Shown piece by piece: positions 1 to 6,194 of a stretch of 10,313 bases of DNA. Both the position numbers and the translations under genes were made by a program. Position 1 is the stretch's first letter; the number at the start of each line of letters is the position of its first letter. This stretch comes from Chitinophagales bacterium (lineage in GTDB: Bacteria > Bacteroidota > Bacteroidia > Chitinophagales > Saprospiraceae), in assembly GCA_013298445.1 (NCBI GenBank), contig JAAFHQ010000141.1:1-10313 (forward strand), in the 5' to 3' direction. The notes beneath the pieces are model-generated. The model saw nothing but the letters and a program-made list of their open reading frames with translations, was not told the origin of the DNA and ran no database searches.

Positions 1-366
1 GCGGTGCAAGCGGTAGGTTTGCCAGAGGCCCGGATCATTTTGTCACAAGCAGTAATTTACCTGGCTACTTCCCCTAAAAGTAACTCAGCCTACCTGGCCA
101 TCGCCAAGGCTCAGGAGTTGGTACACGCACAGGGCAATCAGCCAGTTCCATTGCACTTGCGCAATGCACCTACCCAGTTGATGAAAAAATTGGACTACGG
201 CAAGGCTTACCAGTACTCCCACGATTTTCCGGGCAACTTTGTGGAGCAGGAGTACCTGCCGGAAAAATTGAGTGGGACCAAGTTGTTTGAACCAGCGGCA
301 AACCCGGCGGAGGAGAAGACAAGGGGCTGGTTAAAAGGTTTGTGGAAGAAGAAGTATGGGTATTGA
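1..366 (+). CDS. rarA: Replication-associated recombination protein A (RarA/MgsA), C-terminal part
   Basis: This is the C-terminal 121 codons of a RarA (MgsA/WRNIP1-type) AAA+ ATPase, which acts at stalled replication forks. The frame is open to the left edge, so the 5' end lies outside the window; the GTG at base 4 is an internal valine, not a start. The visible part is the MgsA C-terminal helical tetramerisation domain. Recognisable family blocks are GLPEARI, QAVIYLATSPKSN with AYLAI, VPLHLRNAPTQLMK, then YGKAYQYSHDFPG and FVEQEYLPEKL. The ATPase core (Walker A and B) is not in view. The last 25 or so residues are a basic tail ending WLKGLWKKKYGY. The stop is TGA at 364-366. It converges on the S9 peptidase gene, with a large inverted repeat between them. 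Family assignment is firm. Confidence 0.93.
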   Translation, partial: AVQAVGLPEARIILSQAVIYLATSPKSNSAYLAIAKAQELVHAQGNQPVPLHLRNAPTQLMKKLDYGKAYQYSHDFPGNFVEQEYLPEKLSGTKLFEPAANPAEEKTRGWLKGLWKKKYGY

Positions 367-386
367 GCTGGTTTTTCTAAGGTGAG

Positions 387-478
387 CCTTTGGTTTCTTA
401 GGTGCCTGAGGTGGTGAAAAATCAACAACCTGCGAAGCAGGTATTCTTCACCACCTCAGGCACCTAAGAAACCAAAGG
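387..478. repeat. Large perfect inverted repeat (32-bp arms) between convergent genes
   Basis: The left arm at 387-418 and the right arm at 447-478 are perfect reverse complements over 32 bp. The 28-bp loop holds a second small hairpin, ACCTGC (428-433), loop GAA, GCAGGT (437-442). The whole could fold as one long, nearly continuous stem in RNA or extrude as a cruciform. Neither side has a T-run directly after the stem, so it is not a textbook intrinsic terminator, although it may still stop transcription from both convergent genes. The arm length and nested tip resemble a small non-autonomous mobile or REP-like element; that is inference. Confidence 0.85.
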
Positions 479-494
479 GGCACTCAAGGGAGAT

Positions 495-2651
495 TTATCG
501 AATATACCGTTCAAAAAACTCATAAATCCGCAACATCCGGTCAATTCTTTGCCGCACATTTCCCGAGCGGCTCAACTCATGCGTTCCACCCGGCATTAGC
601 ACATATTCCACATCCTTCTCCATGTATTTCAAACTGCGGAACATCATCTGCGACTGAATCACTCCCGTACGCAAGTCATTTTCACCGTGTTTGATCAAAA
701 ACGGCGTGCGAATTTTATCCACGTAGCTGTAAGGCGATTCTGCGTCAATTTCGGTGGTTTTTTCATCCTCCCAAGGCAAACCAAAATAGTTGGGCACCAG
801 GCGCCAGGCGTTGCCTTCGCCCATAAAAGTAGTCAGGTCGTAGACCCCACGTTGGGCAAAAGCGGCCTTGAAGCGATGATCGTGTGCGATGATCCAGGCA
901 GTGAGGTAACCCGCATAAGAACCTCCTGTAATCACTTGTTTGGCCGTATCTACCCAGGGTGCTTTGGCCGCATCGGCGCAGGCAGCCAGGGCATCTTCCT
1001 GTGGGCCGGGGCCCCAATCGCGGTAATTGGAAAACTGAAAATCTTTGCCGTATCCACCCGAACCCCGTTGGTTGGGATACACCACGCCATAGCCCTGAGA
1101 ACAGAAATATTGGAGCTCGTGCCACATCGAAAACTCACCTGGGCCCCACATGGCGGTAGGCCCGCCGTGCAATTGCAGCACCAAAGGATACTTCTTACCC
1201 GTTTCCATAAAGGTGGGCTTCATGATCCAGTACTCTACTTTTTGTCCTTTAGTGTTGGTATACACCCGCTTTTCGGGCAAACTGAGTTTTTTGTCTTTCA
1301 ACCAAGCCTCATTGTGGCGACTGAGCTGAACCGGATTTTTCATGTTCAAATCCGCGTAGAAGAGTTCAGAAGGGCTCAATACCTCCGTTTTGCTGTACAC
1401 CACTTTAGTACCAGTCAAGTCAAAAGCGTTGATGCCCGTATCAAAATCACTCAGACGCTCTACGGCACGGGTTCTGGCGTCGATGCGGTATACGGGTGAG
1501 CCACCATTGGAAGGAGCGGACAAATAAATGTATTTGCCATCGGCTGACCAGTTGGCACCACCAGGGGTGCGGTCGAAAGGCACAACTTGCAGGTTGCTGC
1601 CATTGGCATTGGCAATGACCAATTGGCTGAATGACAAGAGATTTGGCGTGGACATAACGGCCGCCAAGGTGCTGCCATCGGGGGATAGGCTGAACCCACC
1701 AAAGGATTTCCCACTTTCAGAGAGGATGTTTTTTTCATCCCCTCCTTGCAAGTTCATACTTACAATGGTGGATTCCTGTTCCCGGTCGGGGTGTTGGGTG
1801 CGGTCTTTTCCCGTTACGGCCCAAATGCGTTGCCCATCAGTTGACCAGTTCCCCTGTCCATAGGACCAAAAGCCTTTGGTGACCGGGCTGGCCTTGGCCC
1901 CTTCCTTAACATCAATTACAAAGATGTGATTGAACTGAATTTCCGGTTCTACTGTGGCTTCGCCCTGAAAATTAAGGCGATTGAATACTTTGGCCTTCCG
2001 GTCTTCCACGTCTTTATCGAGGTAGGCACGGATTTCTTCCAGGTTTCCATCTGGATTAGGCTTGATTTTTTTGTCCCGGTTTAAAAACTCGTTTTTGGGA
2101 AAGCCTGGTTTTTCAAGCGACCAGCTGGGAATACCTTTGCCCGGATTCAGGATGGTATCGCTGAGTAGGGTGCTCAAATTGAGGGAAACGCTGAAGAGGA
2201 TTTTGCGACCATCTGGCGAAAAACGGGGATTGCCAGCACCGTATGACACATCGGTCAATTGCCAGGCTTCGCCGCCGTCCAGGGGTAAAATAAAAACCTG
2301 AGGTTTGCCTTTTACACCACGCACAAAGGCTATGGTTTTGCCATCAGGCGCAAACACTGGGCTGGAAACACTTTCAGCTCCCCGGGTCAAAGCCCGAGGG
2401 GTAGCGTTGGCTTGTAGGTCAACCAGATACAGGTGATTGCGGTAATCGTACTCCAGCTTATTTTCGGCATTGGGCTCGATGGTGCGCAAGGTATACAGGG
2501 CCTTATTTCCATCAGGCGAAGCTGCCACCGACACCACCTGTTTGATGCGGGTGAGGTCGGTGACCATAATTTTTTGGGTGCCGTTTTGGGCAAAGACGCT
2601 GATGGCCTGTGAAAACAGCAGCAGCAATAGAAGGGTGTGGATGTTTTTCAT
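495..2651 (-). CDS. S9 family serine peptidase (prolyl oligopeptidase / DPP4 / acylaminoacyl-peptidase type), exported
   Basis: A 718-residue secreted serine peptidase that probably trims oligopeptides in the periplasm or outside the cell. Residues 1-21 are a Sec signal peptide ending SVFA, with Q22 the likely mature N-terminus. Residues about 40-450 form a WD40-like (PD40) propeller; repeats with the (S/A/T)(P/A/T)DG core are seen near 45, 101, 145, 270, 323 and 369. The C-terminal alpha/beta hydrolase domain spans about 460-718: LHGGPTAMWG near 494 (oxyanion region), nucleophile S578 in GGSYAGY, Asp659 in HGENDLRTG, and His691 in PGGTHELSRSG, a complete catalytic triad. Length is usual for the family. 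The ATG at 2651 gives the signal peptide directly and the stop is TAA. It is last in the minus-strand gene series, 152 bp after rimM. A box TATTTTTG on the minus strand (2759-2752) is a possible -7 element, but no well-spaced TTG precedes it. The exact peptidase specificity cannot be read from the sequence. Confidence 0.93.
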   Translation of the reverse strand: MKNIHTLLLLLLFSQAISVFAQNGTQKIMVTDLTRIKQVVSVAASPDGNKALYTLRTIEPNAENKLEYDYRNHLYLVDLQANATPRALTRGAESVSSPVFAPDGKTIAFVRGVKGKPQVFILPLDGGEAWQLTDVSYGAGNPRFSPDGRKILFSVSLNLSTLLSDTILNPGKGIPSWSLEKPGFPKNEFLNRDKKIKPNPDGNLEEIRAYLDKDVEDRKAKVFNRLNFQGEATVEPEIQFNHIFVIDVKEGAKASPVTKGFWSYGQGNWSTDGQRIWAVTGKDRTQHPDREQESTIVSMNLQGGDEKNILSESGKSFGGFSLSPDGSTLAAVMSTPNLLSFSQLVIANANGSNLQVVPFDRTPGGANWSADGKYIYLSAPSNGGSPVYRIDARTRAVERLSDFDTGINAFDLTGTKVVYSKTEVLSPSELFYADLNMKNPVQLSRHNEAWLKDKKLSLPEKRVYTNTKGQKVEYWIMKPTFMETGKKYPLVLQLHGGPTAMWGPGEFSMWHELQYFCSQGYGVVYPNQRGSGGYGKDFQFSNYRDWGPGPQEDALAACADAAKAPWVDTAKQVITGGSYAGYLTAWIIAHDHRFKAAFAQRGVYDLTTFMGEGNAWRLVPNYFGLPWEDEKTTEIDAESPYSYVDKIRTPFLIKHGENDLRTGVIQSQMMFRSLKYMEKDVEYVLMPGGTHELSRSGNVRQRIDRMLRIYEFFERYIR

Positions 2652-2677
2652 GTATAATTATGGTTAGGGTTGAATAT

Positions 2678-2803
2678 AGTGATAAATGATGAGTTATGAA
2701 TGATGAATCGACTCAACCTTTATCCTTACATTTGAAATACATGCATTGCGCCAAAAATACAATTGTTCAATAAGTCATCACTCATCACTCATAATTCATC
2801 ACT
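2678..2803. repeat. Imperfect 29-bp inverted repeat filling the rimM-peptidase gap
   Basis: The arm at 2678-2706 and the arm at 2775-2803 are reverse complements at 25 of 29 positions. Each arm is itself built of degenerate ATGA/GTGATGA-like 7-mers. The 68-bp core between them carries no reading frame. The element occupies nearly all of the 152-bp gap and the right arm abuts the rimM stop codon (2804-2806). It resembles the short heptamer-type repeats that accumulate between genes in some genomes; mobility is not demonstrated. Confidence 0.65.
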
Positions 2804-3316
2804 TTACAATTCCAGCAGTCCTTCCGGCAAATCCACCAGCACTATTTCCCCCTTATGATCCACCGATTTGATAAAAACAGGATTGAGCGGAACGCTTACC
2901 TCACGCCCCTGGTATTCCAAAAAAGCCAGGTATTGGCCAGGTGATTCGATTACTTCTTCAATTTTGCCCAATTCACCCAAATCCACATCCTGCAACAGAT
3001 AGCCTACATAGCGTTCGTATTGGGATACATTTACCTCGGCGGCTTCGGGCAGGAGGTCACTTTCTCGCATAAAAATTTCCTTGCCACTGAGGGCTTGAGC
3101 TGGTTCGCGTTGGTTTAGGTCTTCAAATTTGACGATGGGATCGAGGCCACCCCGGAACTCTTCGATGAAATAAGGCACCACTTTCCCTGCCGATTCAACA
3201 AACAACACCTTTGCTTCCGCAAAATCATCCCAGTAACGATCCTTGATCTTGAGTTTTAGCGCACCATCCACGCCGTGGGTTTTGCTGACTCGGCCAATGG
3301 CAATGTACTTATCCAT
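2804..3316 (-). CDS. rimM: Ribosome maturation factor RimM (16S rRNA processing)
   Basis: RimM, 170 residues, binds ribosomal protein S19 in the 30S head and assists 16S rRNA maturation in the cytoplasm. The N-terminal RimM barrel begins with the diagnostic block IGRVSKTHGVDGALKLK (residues 7-23) and runs to about 90. The C-terminal PRC-barrel-like domain covers about 100-170 and ends in the family signature PLNPVFIKSVD, then IVLVDLPEGLLEL. Length is typical. The ATG at 3316 lies 9 bp after the stop of the upstream lipoprotein gene, so the two are probably co-transcribed. No strong Shine-Dalgarno site precedes it. The common partners rpsP and trmD are not adjacent here. The stop is TAA at 2806-2804. 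Confidence 0.95.
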   Translation of the reverse strand: MDKYIAIGRVSKTHGVDGALKLKIKDRYWDDFAEAKVLFVESAGKVVPYFIEEFRGGLDPIVKFEDLNQREPAQALSGKEIFMRESDLLPEAAEVNVSQYERYVGYLLQDVDLGELGKIEEVIESPGQYLAFLEYQGREVSVPLNPVFIKSVDHKGEIVLVDLPEGLLEL

Positions 3317-3325
3317 GTGTTAAAC

Positions 3326-4042
3326 TTAAATTCTACGCATTTTTAAAATAAAACCAGACTGGGCTTTTTTCTCCCAGGGCTGCCCCTGACAGGCACTCAA
3401 ACATTGGGTATTGAGCACACTGAGCTCGCGGTAAACCAGGCCTAAATTGGCAGCATAACGCTCCGTTCCCCGGCGCAACTCAATGGCATTTTCATAGTTG
3501 CTGAATTGAATTTCGAGCGTATTGGGGTATTGATTCCAACTTTGATCGATGCTTTTGACCTGGGTTTCCCAGCCTTTGAACAATTCAAGGGGTTCCCCTT
3601 TTACCTCTACTTTGCTGAGGGGGTCGACATAAATTAGGGGATTCCAGCTTTGACCCTGTTTCAAAGGGAAGGTCATTTTTAACAAGCGAAAATTGTCTTC
3701 AAACCGCTGGGCCTGATCAAAAGAGCGAGATTCACTCAGGACTTTTTTCAACACCCAGGGAGTTGTGTTATTGCGTCGCTCATAACGTTCAATTCGGTAT
3801 TCCAGGGCCTTGCTGGCGTTGCGGAAAGTATCCACCACCAGTTCTCTGATGAAGGTTTTGCTAGAGTCGATTTGCACCCGATTCCCCAAGGGGTCAAACA
3901 AAATGCTGTCGACGATAAAAAGCCTTTCTTGCCCAATCGCCAAGGGAAAGTATTCGTAGCGGTACTGTAGGACAGGGGCTGCCACTTCCTCTTTGCAGGC
4001 AAATAGGCCAAATGTGAGTAAGAGTAGGAGGAGTGGACGCAT
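3326..4042 (-). CDS. Uncharacterised lipoprotein, probably surface-exposed
   Basis: A 238-residue lipoprotein whose family I do not recognise. Residues 1-15 are a short lipoprotein signal (MRP, then a leucine-rich stretch) ending in the lipobox GLFAC, with Cys16 as the lipidated residue. The next residues, K17 E18 E19, match the K-(D/E)2 lipoprotein export signal described in Capnocytophaga, which routes lipoproteins to the cell surface in Bacteroidota; applying it here is inference. The mature part is rich in beta-type sequence and aromatics (YRYEYFPLAIGQERLF, FPLKQGQSWNP). It has two cysteines near the C-terminus (TQCLSACQG), possibly a disulphide. No enzymatic motif is visible. It lies between mnmA and rimM, 9 bp before rimM, and is separated from mnmA by a repeat element. 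A structural or scaffold role is possible but not shown. Confidence 0.85.
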   Translation of the reverse strand: MRPLLLLLLTFGLFACKEEVAAPVLQYRYEYFPLAIGQERLFIVDSILFDPLGNRVQIDSSKTFIRELVVDTFRNASKALEYRIERYERRNNTTPWVLKKVLSESRSFDQAQRFEDNFRLLKMTFPLKQGQSWNPLIYVDPLSKVEVKGEPLELFKGWETQVKSIDQSWNQYPNTLEIQFSNYENAIELRRGTERYAANLGLVYRELSVLNTQCLSACQGQPWEKKAQSGFILKMRRI

Positions 4043-4056
4043 GTTGGTTATTTAAG

Positions 4057-4147
4057 GTAGAGACGCACGGCCGTGCGTCTCTTGACCTCGGCCATATATA
4101 GGAGACGCACAGCCATATATAAGAGACGCACAGCCGTGCGTCTCTAC
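4057..4147. repeat. 91-bp repeat element with 15-bp terminal inverted repeats, a 24-bp palindrome and 21-bp tandem units
   Basis: The ends GTAGAGACGCACGGC (4057-4071) and its reverse complement (4133-4147) are perfect 15-bp terminal inverted repeats. A perfect 24-bp palindrome covers 4059-4082. Inside, two 21-bp units at 4091-4111 and 4112-4132 are direct repeats differing at one base, each carrying GCCATATATA and an AGACGCACA core. The element fills the gap between mnmA and the lipoprotein gene, and its right end overlaps the mnmA stop codon (TAG, 4146-4144). AGAGACGC-type palindromes like this are known as dispersed intergenic repeats in several bacterial groups; its copy number in this genome cannot be seen. 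In RNA it would fold strongly and could attenuate transcription between the two genes. Confidence 0.85.
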
Positions 4148-5259
4148 AGCGCGAAATCTTTCGGTATTTCCTTATAAATGATCCCACCACCAATCACATC
4201 ATCTCCTTCCATAAACACGGCGGATTGCCCTGGAGCAATGCCACTGACATTGGCGAAAAACTCCACGGAGATACGCCCATCGGGGGTGTTGCTCAATTGG
4301 CTCATAGTGCCGGCATCCTTGTAACGCACTTTGGTCAAAGCTTCCAGGCCATCGGGAATTCGATCGTATTTCATCGAATTAATCTGGTAAACGCTCATGC
4401 TGTTGCGGATCAGTTCGTCCAGCTCTCCGAGCACGACAGTATTGCTATCCGGGCGAATTTCGGTGACAAACATGGGCTGCCCAAAAGCTACGCCCAAACC
4501 TTTGCGTTGACCAACGGTGTAAAAAGGATAACCTTCGTGTTTGCCGATGACCTCTCCTTTGGTGTTGATGAAATTTCCACCCTTGACTTGCTCTTCCAAA
4601 TCGGGCAAGCGGCGTTTGAGGAACCCCCGGTAATCGTTGTCAGGTACAAAACAAATCTCGTAACTCTCCGATTTTTTAGACAATTCGGCGTACCCAGCGT
4701 CAAAGGCGATTTGCCGCACTTCCGGTTTGGTGAACTTGCCTACCGGGAATTGAGTACGCTGCAAGGCTTCCTGGCTCAAACCCCACAACACATAAGACTG
4801 ATCCTTGTGGGGGTCGGCCCCTTTGCTGATGTATTTGCGGCCATTCAATTCCTTGACCTGGGCATAATGTCCAGTGGCGATGAACTCACAATCCAGCGAG
4901 TTGGCGCGTTTCAGTAAGGCGTTCCATTTGATGTGGGTATTGCACAACACACAAGGATTGGGGGTGCGCCCTGCTATGTATTCTTCTACAAAATTATCAA
5001 TAACAAAGTCACCAAATTCATCCCGGATGTCGATGATGAAATGGTGAAAACCCATACTCACGGCCACTTCTCGGGCATCGTTGATGGAATCCAGGCTACA
5101 ACAACCCGTTTCTTTTTTGGACCCGCCAGAATTGGCATAATCCCAGGTTTTCATGGTAATGCCAATCACTTCGTATCCTTCCTCGTGGAGCAACATCGCA
5201 GTAACCGTACTGTCGATTCCTCCACTCATGGCCACTAAAACCTTTCCGTGTTTACTCAT
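4144..5259 (-). CDS. mnmA: tRNA-specific 2-thiouridylase MnmA
   Basis: MnmA, 371 residues, activates U34 of tRNA-Lys, -Glu and -Gln with ATP and inserts sulfur to make 2-thiouridine. The PP-loop SGGIDS is at residues 12-17. The family block TGCCSLDSINDAREVA starts at 51. The nucleophile is Cys103 in NPCVLCN, and the persulfide cysteine is Cys203 in SESYEICFVP. ATGHYAQ (128-134) and DQSYVLWGL (153-161) are further core motifs, and YTVGQRKGLG (247-256) opens the C-terminal domains. Most homologues have SESQDICF where this one has SESYEICF, a minor change. Length is typical. The stop codon TAG lies inside the repeat element at 4057-4147, so the last bases of the gene have been set by that element. 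It is divergent from the LysE-type gene and heads the minus-strand series. Confidence 0.96.
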   Translation of the reverse strand: MSKHGKVLVAMSGGIDSTVTAMLLHEEGYEVIGITMKTWDYANSGGSKKETGCCSLDSINDAREVAVSMGFHHFIIDIRDEFGDFVIDNFVEEYIAGRTPNPCVLCNTHIKWNALLKRANSLDCEFIATGHYAQVKELNGRKYISKGADPHKDQSYVLWGLSQEALQRTQFPVGKFTKPEVRQIAFDAGYAELSKKSESYEICFVPDNDYRGFLKRRLPDLEEQVKGGNFINTKGEVIGKHEGYPFYTVGQRKGLGVAFGQPMFVTEIRPDSNTVVLGELDELIRNSMSVYQINSMKYDRIPDGLEALTKVRYKDAGTMSQLSNTPDGRISVEFFANVSGIAPGQSAVFMEGDDVIGGGIIYKEIPKDFAL

Positions 5260-5288
5260 GCAATGATTTTTGAAAAAATATATCCCGG

Positions 5289-5304
5289 CAAAATTACAAA
5301 ATTA
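5289..5304 (-). promoter_or_regulatory. Tandem TAATTTTG boxes, candidate -7 elements for mnmA
   Basis: Read on the minus strand, 5304-5297 and 5296-5289 are two back-to-back copies of TAATTTTG, each a full match to the Bacteroidota -7 consensus TAnnTTTG. Transcription from them would leave a 5' leader of roughly 25-35 nt before the mnmA ATG at 5259. A TTG lies 16 bp upstream of the first box and 24 bp upstream of the second, both just outside the usual 17-23 spacing. The pairing with a -33 element is therefore uncertain. Confidence 0.45.
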
Positions 5305-5383
5305 TCGACCCAAAAGTTCGCAATAGGACAAAAAGGACTTCGTTTAATTGTTAAAAAAAGTAGACTTTTGCACCGGAGGTGCT

Positions 5384-5391
5384 TAATTTTG
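5384..5391 (+). promoter_or_regulatory. Candidate -7 box for the LysE-type gene
   Basis: TAATTTTG matches the Bacteroidota -7 consensus TAnnTTTG and sits 39 bp before the chosen ATG at 5431. The near-match GACTTTTG at 5363-5370 is an alternative. No TTG at the expected distance supports either strongly. A small hairpin CACC-GGA-GGTG (5371-5381) lies between them. Confidence 0.35.
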
Positions 5392-5430
5392 CCTCCTGGT
5401 TGTTTTAACAATTTATTCAAAAAAAGAAGA

Positions 5431-6069
5431 ATGGAGCCATCACCCGCTCTGGTGTTTTTACTAAGCATGCTGGCTAGTATTGTTGGAACTTTGCCTTTTG
5501 GCCCCATCAATCTTTCCGTAGTTGATACCACCATCAACCGCAGTTGGCGTGCTGCATTTCATTTTTCAGTTGCAGCTGCTTTGATCGAAATCCCACAATC
5601 CTTCATCGCCATTCGTTTTAATCCAACCGTGCAAGCCCTCCTGCAGCACAATCTTTGGGTTAAAGCCTTTGTAGTGGTTTTTTTCGTAGCCTTAGGCCTT
5701 GTTTTTTTCTGCCGGAAACCCACCACAAATCAGGAGAAAAAGCGAAAGATTAAAGAAAACGACTTTTTGCATGGCCTGTTGGTTTCTATTGCCAACCCAC
5801 AAGCGATACCCTTTTGGATTTTTATCCTTGCCTTTTTAAAATCGGCTAAATACCTCGATATTTCAGCGCACCCCCCTTTGTATTTTTTATGCATTTTCCT
5901 GGCTGGAGTAGCTTGTGGTAAACTGCTTACTTTGCTGTTTTATGCATTTCTCAGTCAATTGATTGCACGCCGGGCTGCTTTTGTGAGCCAATGGATGAAC
6001 AAAATCATTGGAGTCATTTTGATCGGTATCGGCCTTTTTCAAGGGGTTAAAGAGGTGATGGCATTGTAG
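5431..6069 (+). CDS. LysE/RhtB family transporter
   Basis: A 212-residue inner-membrane protein of the LysE superfamily, which exports amino acids or similar small solutes; the substrate here is unknown. Six hydrophobic segments are seen at about 5-30, 39-62, 75-95, 115-136, 150-171 and 191-208. The N-terminal family motif appears as GTLPFGPINLSVV (19-31), with FGP in place of the usual PGP. The second half repeats the pattern with LLVSIANPQAIPFWI (116-130), as in LysE homologues. A charged loop KKRKIKEN sits near 103-110 between segments 3 and 4. The frame is open further upstream to 5248, but that stretch is basic and unlike the family. The ATG at 5431 gives the normal length and a first membrane segment at the start, after an A-rich AAGAAGA. 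It diverges from mnmA, with 171 bp between the starts. Confidence 0.87.
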   Translation: MEPSPALVFLLSMLASIVGTLPFGPINLSVVDTTINRSWRAAFHFSVAAALIEIPQSFIAIRFNPTVQALLQHNLWVKAFVVVFFVALGLVFFCRKPTTNQEKKRKIKENDFLHGLLVSIANPQAIPFWIFILAFLKSAKYLDISAHPPLYFLCIFLAGVACGKLLTLLFYAFLSQLIARRAAFVSQWMNKIIGVILIGIGLFQGVKEVMAL

Positions 6070-6087
6070 CTTTCCGAAAGTCCCTTG

Positions 6088-6119
6088 TTTGGAAAAATCA
6101 AACATATATCCTATATTTG
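6088..6119 (+). promoter_or_regulatory. Bacteroidota-type promoter of rlpA
   Basis: TTTG at 6088-6091 and TATATTTG at 6112-6119 are separated by 20 bp, matching the Bacteroidota -33 / -7 pattern (TTTG or TTG, then TAnnTTTG) in both sequence and spacing. Transcription would begin near 6125, giving a leader of about 70 nt to the ATG at 6195. The -33 element overlaps an inverted repeat TGTTTG (6086-6091) / CAAACA (6099-6104) that could be a protein-binding site. Confidence 0.7.
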
Positions 6120-6194
6120 ACTACTTTCCGTGAAGCCCGAGTACCGATTTGGGCTTTCAGGACGTTTATGTACCGAATAAACCTGATATTCCAC

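Noticed and set aside
687..1499. Long open frame on the plus strand (270 codons)
   Set aside because: It is antisense to the catalytic domain of the S9 peptidase, whose triad and length are intact. The plus-strand product has no recognisable domain.
4091..4132. Possible CRISPR-like array
   Set aside because: There are only two directly abutting 21-bp units with no spacers and no cas genes; it is part of an inverted-repeat element.
3894..4193. Minus-strand frame with a repeated peptide (CVSYIW twice)
   Set aside because: The repeat simply reflects the 21-bp tandem DNA units of the 4057-4147 element and the frame overlaps mnmA and the lipoprotein gene.
4225..4917. Open frame of 230 codons on the plus strand
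   Set aside because: It lies opposite mnmA, which has all its family motifs, and the translation is unlike any family I know.
5248..5430. N-terminal extension of the LysE-type protein
   Set aside because: The extra 61 codons are basic and low-complexity, overlap the mnmA start and promoter region, and would bury the normal first membrane segment.
6133..6156. Hairpin in the rlpA leader as a riboswitch or lysE terminator
   Set aside because: It has only a 6-bp stem, matches no known riboswitch, and lies downstream of the rlpA promoter, so a terminator for the preceding gene is unlikely.
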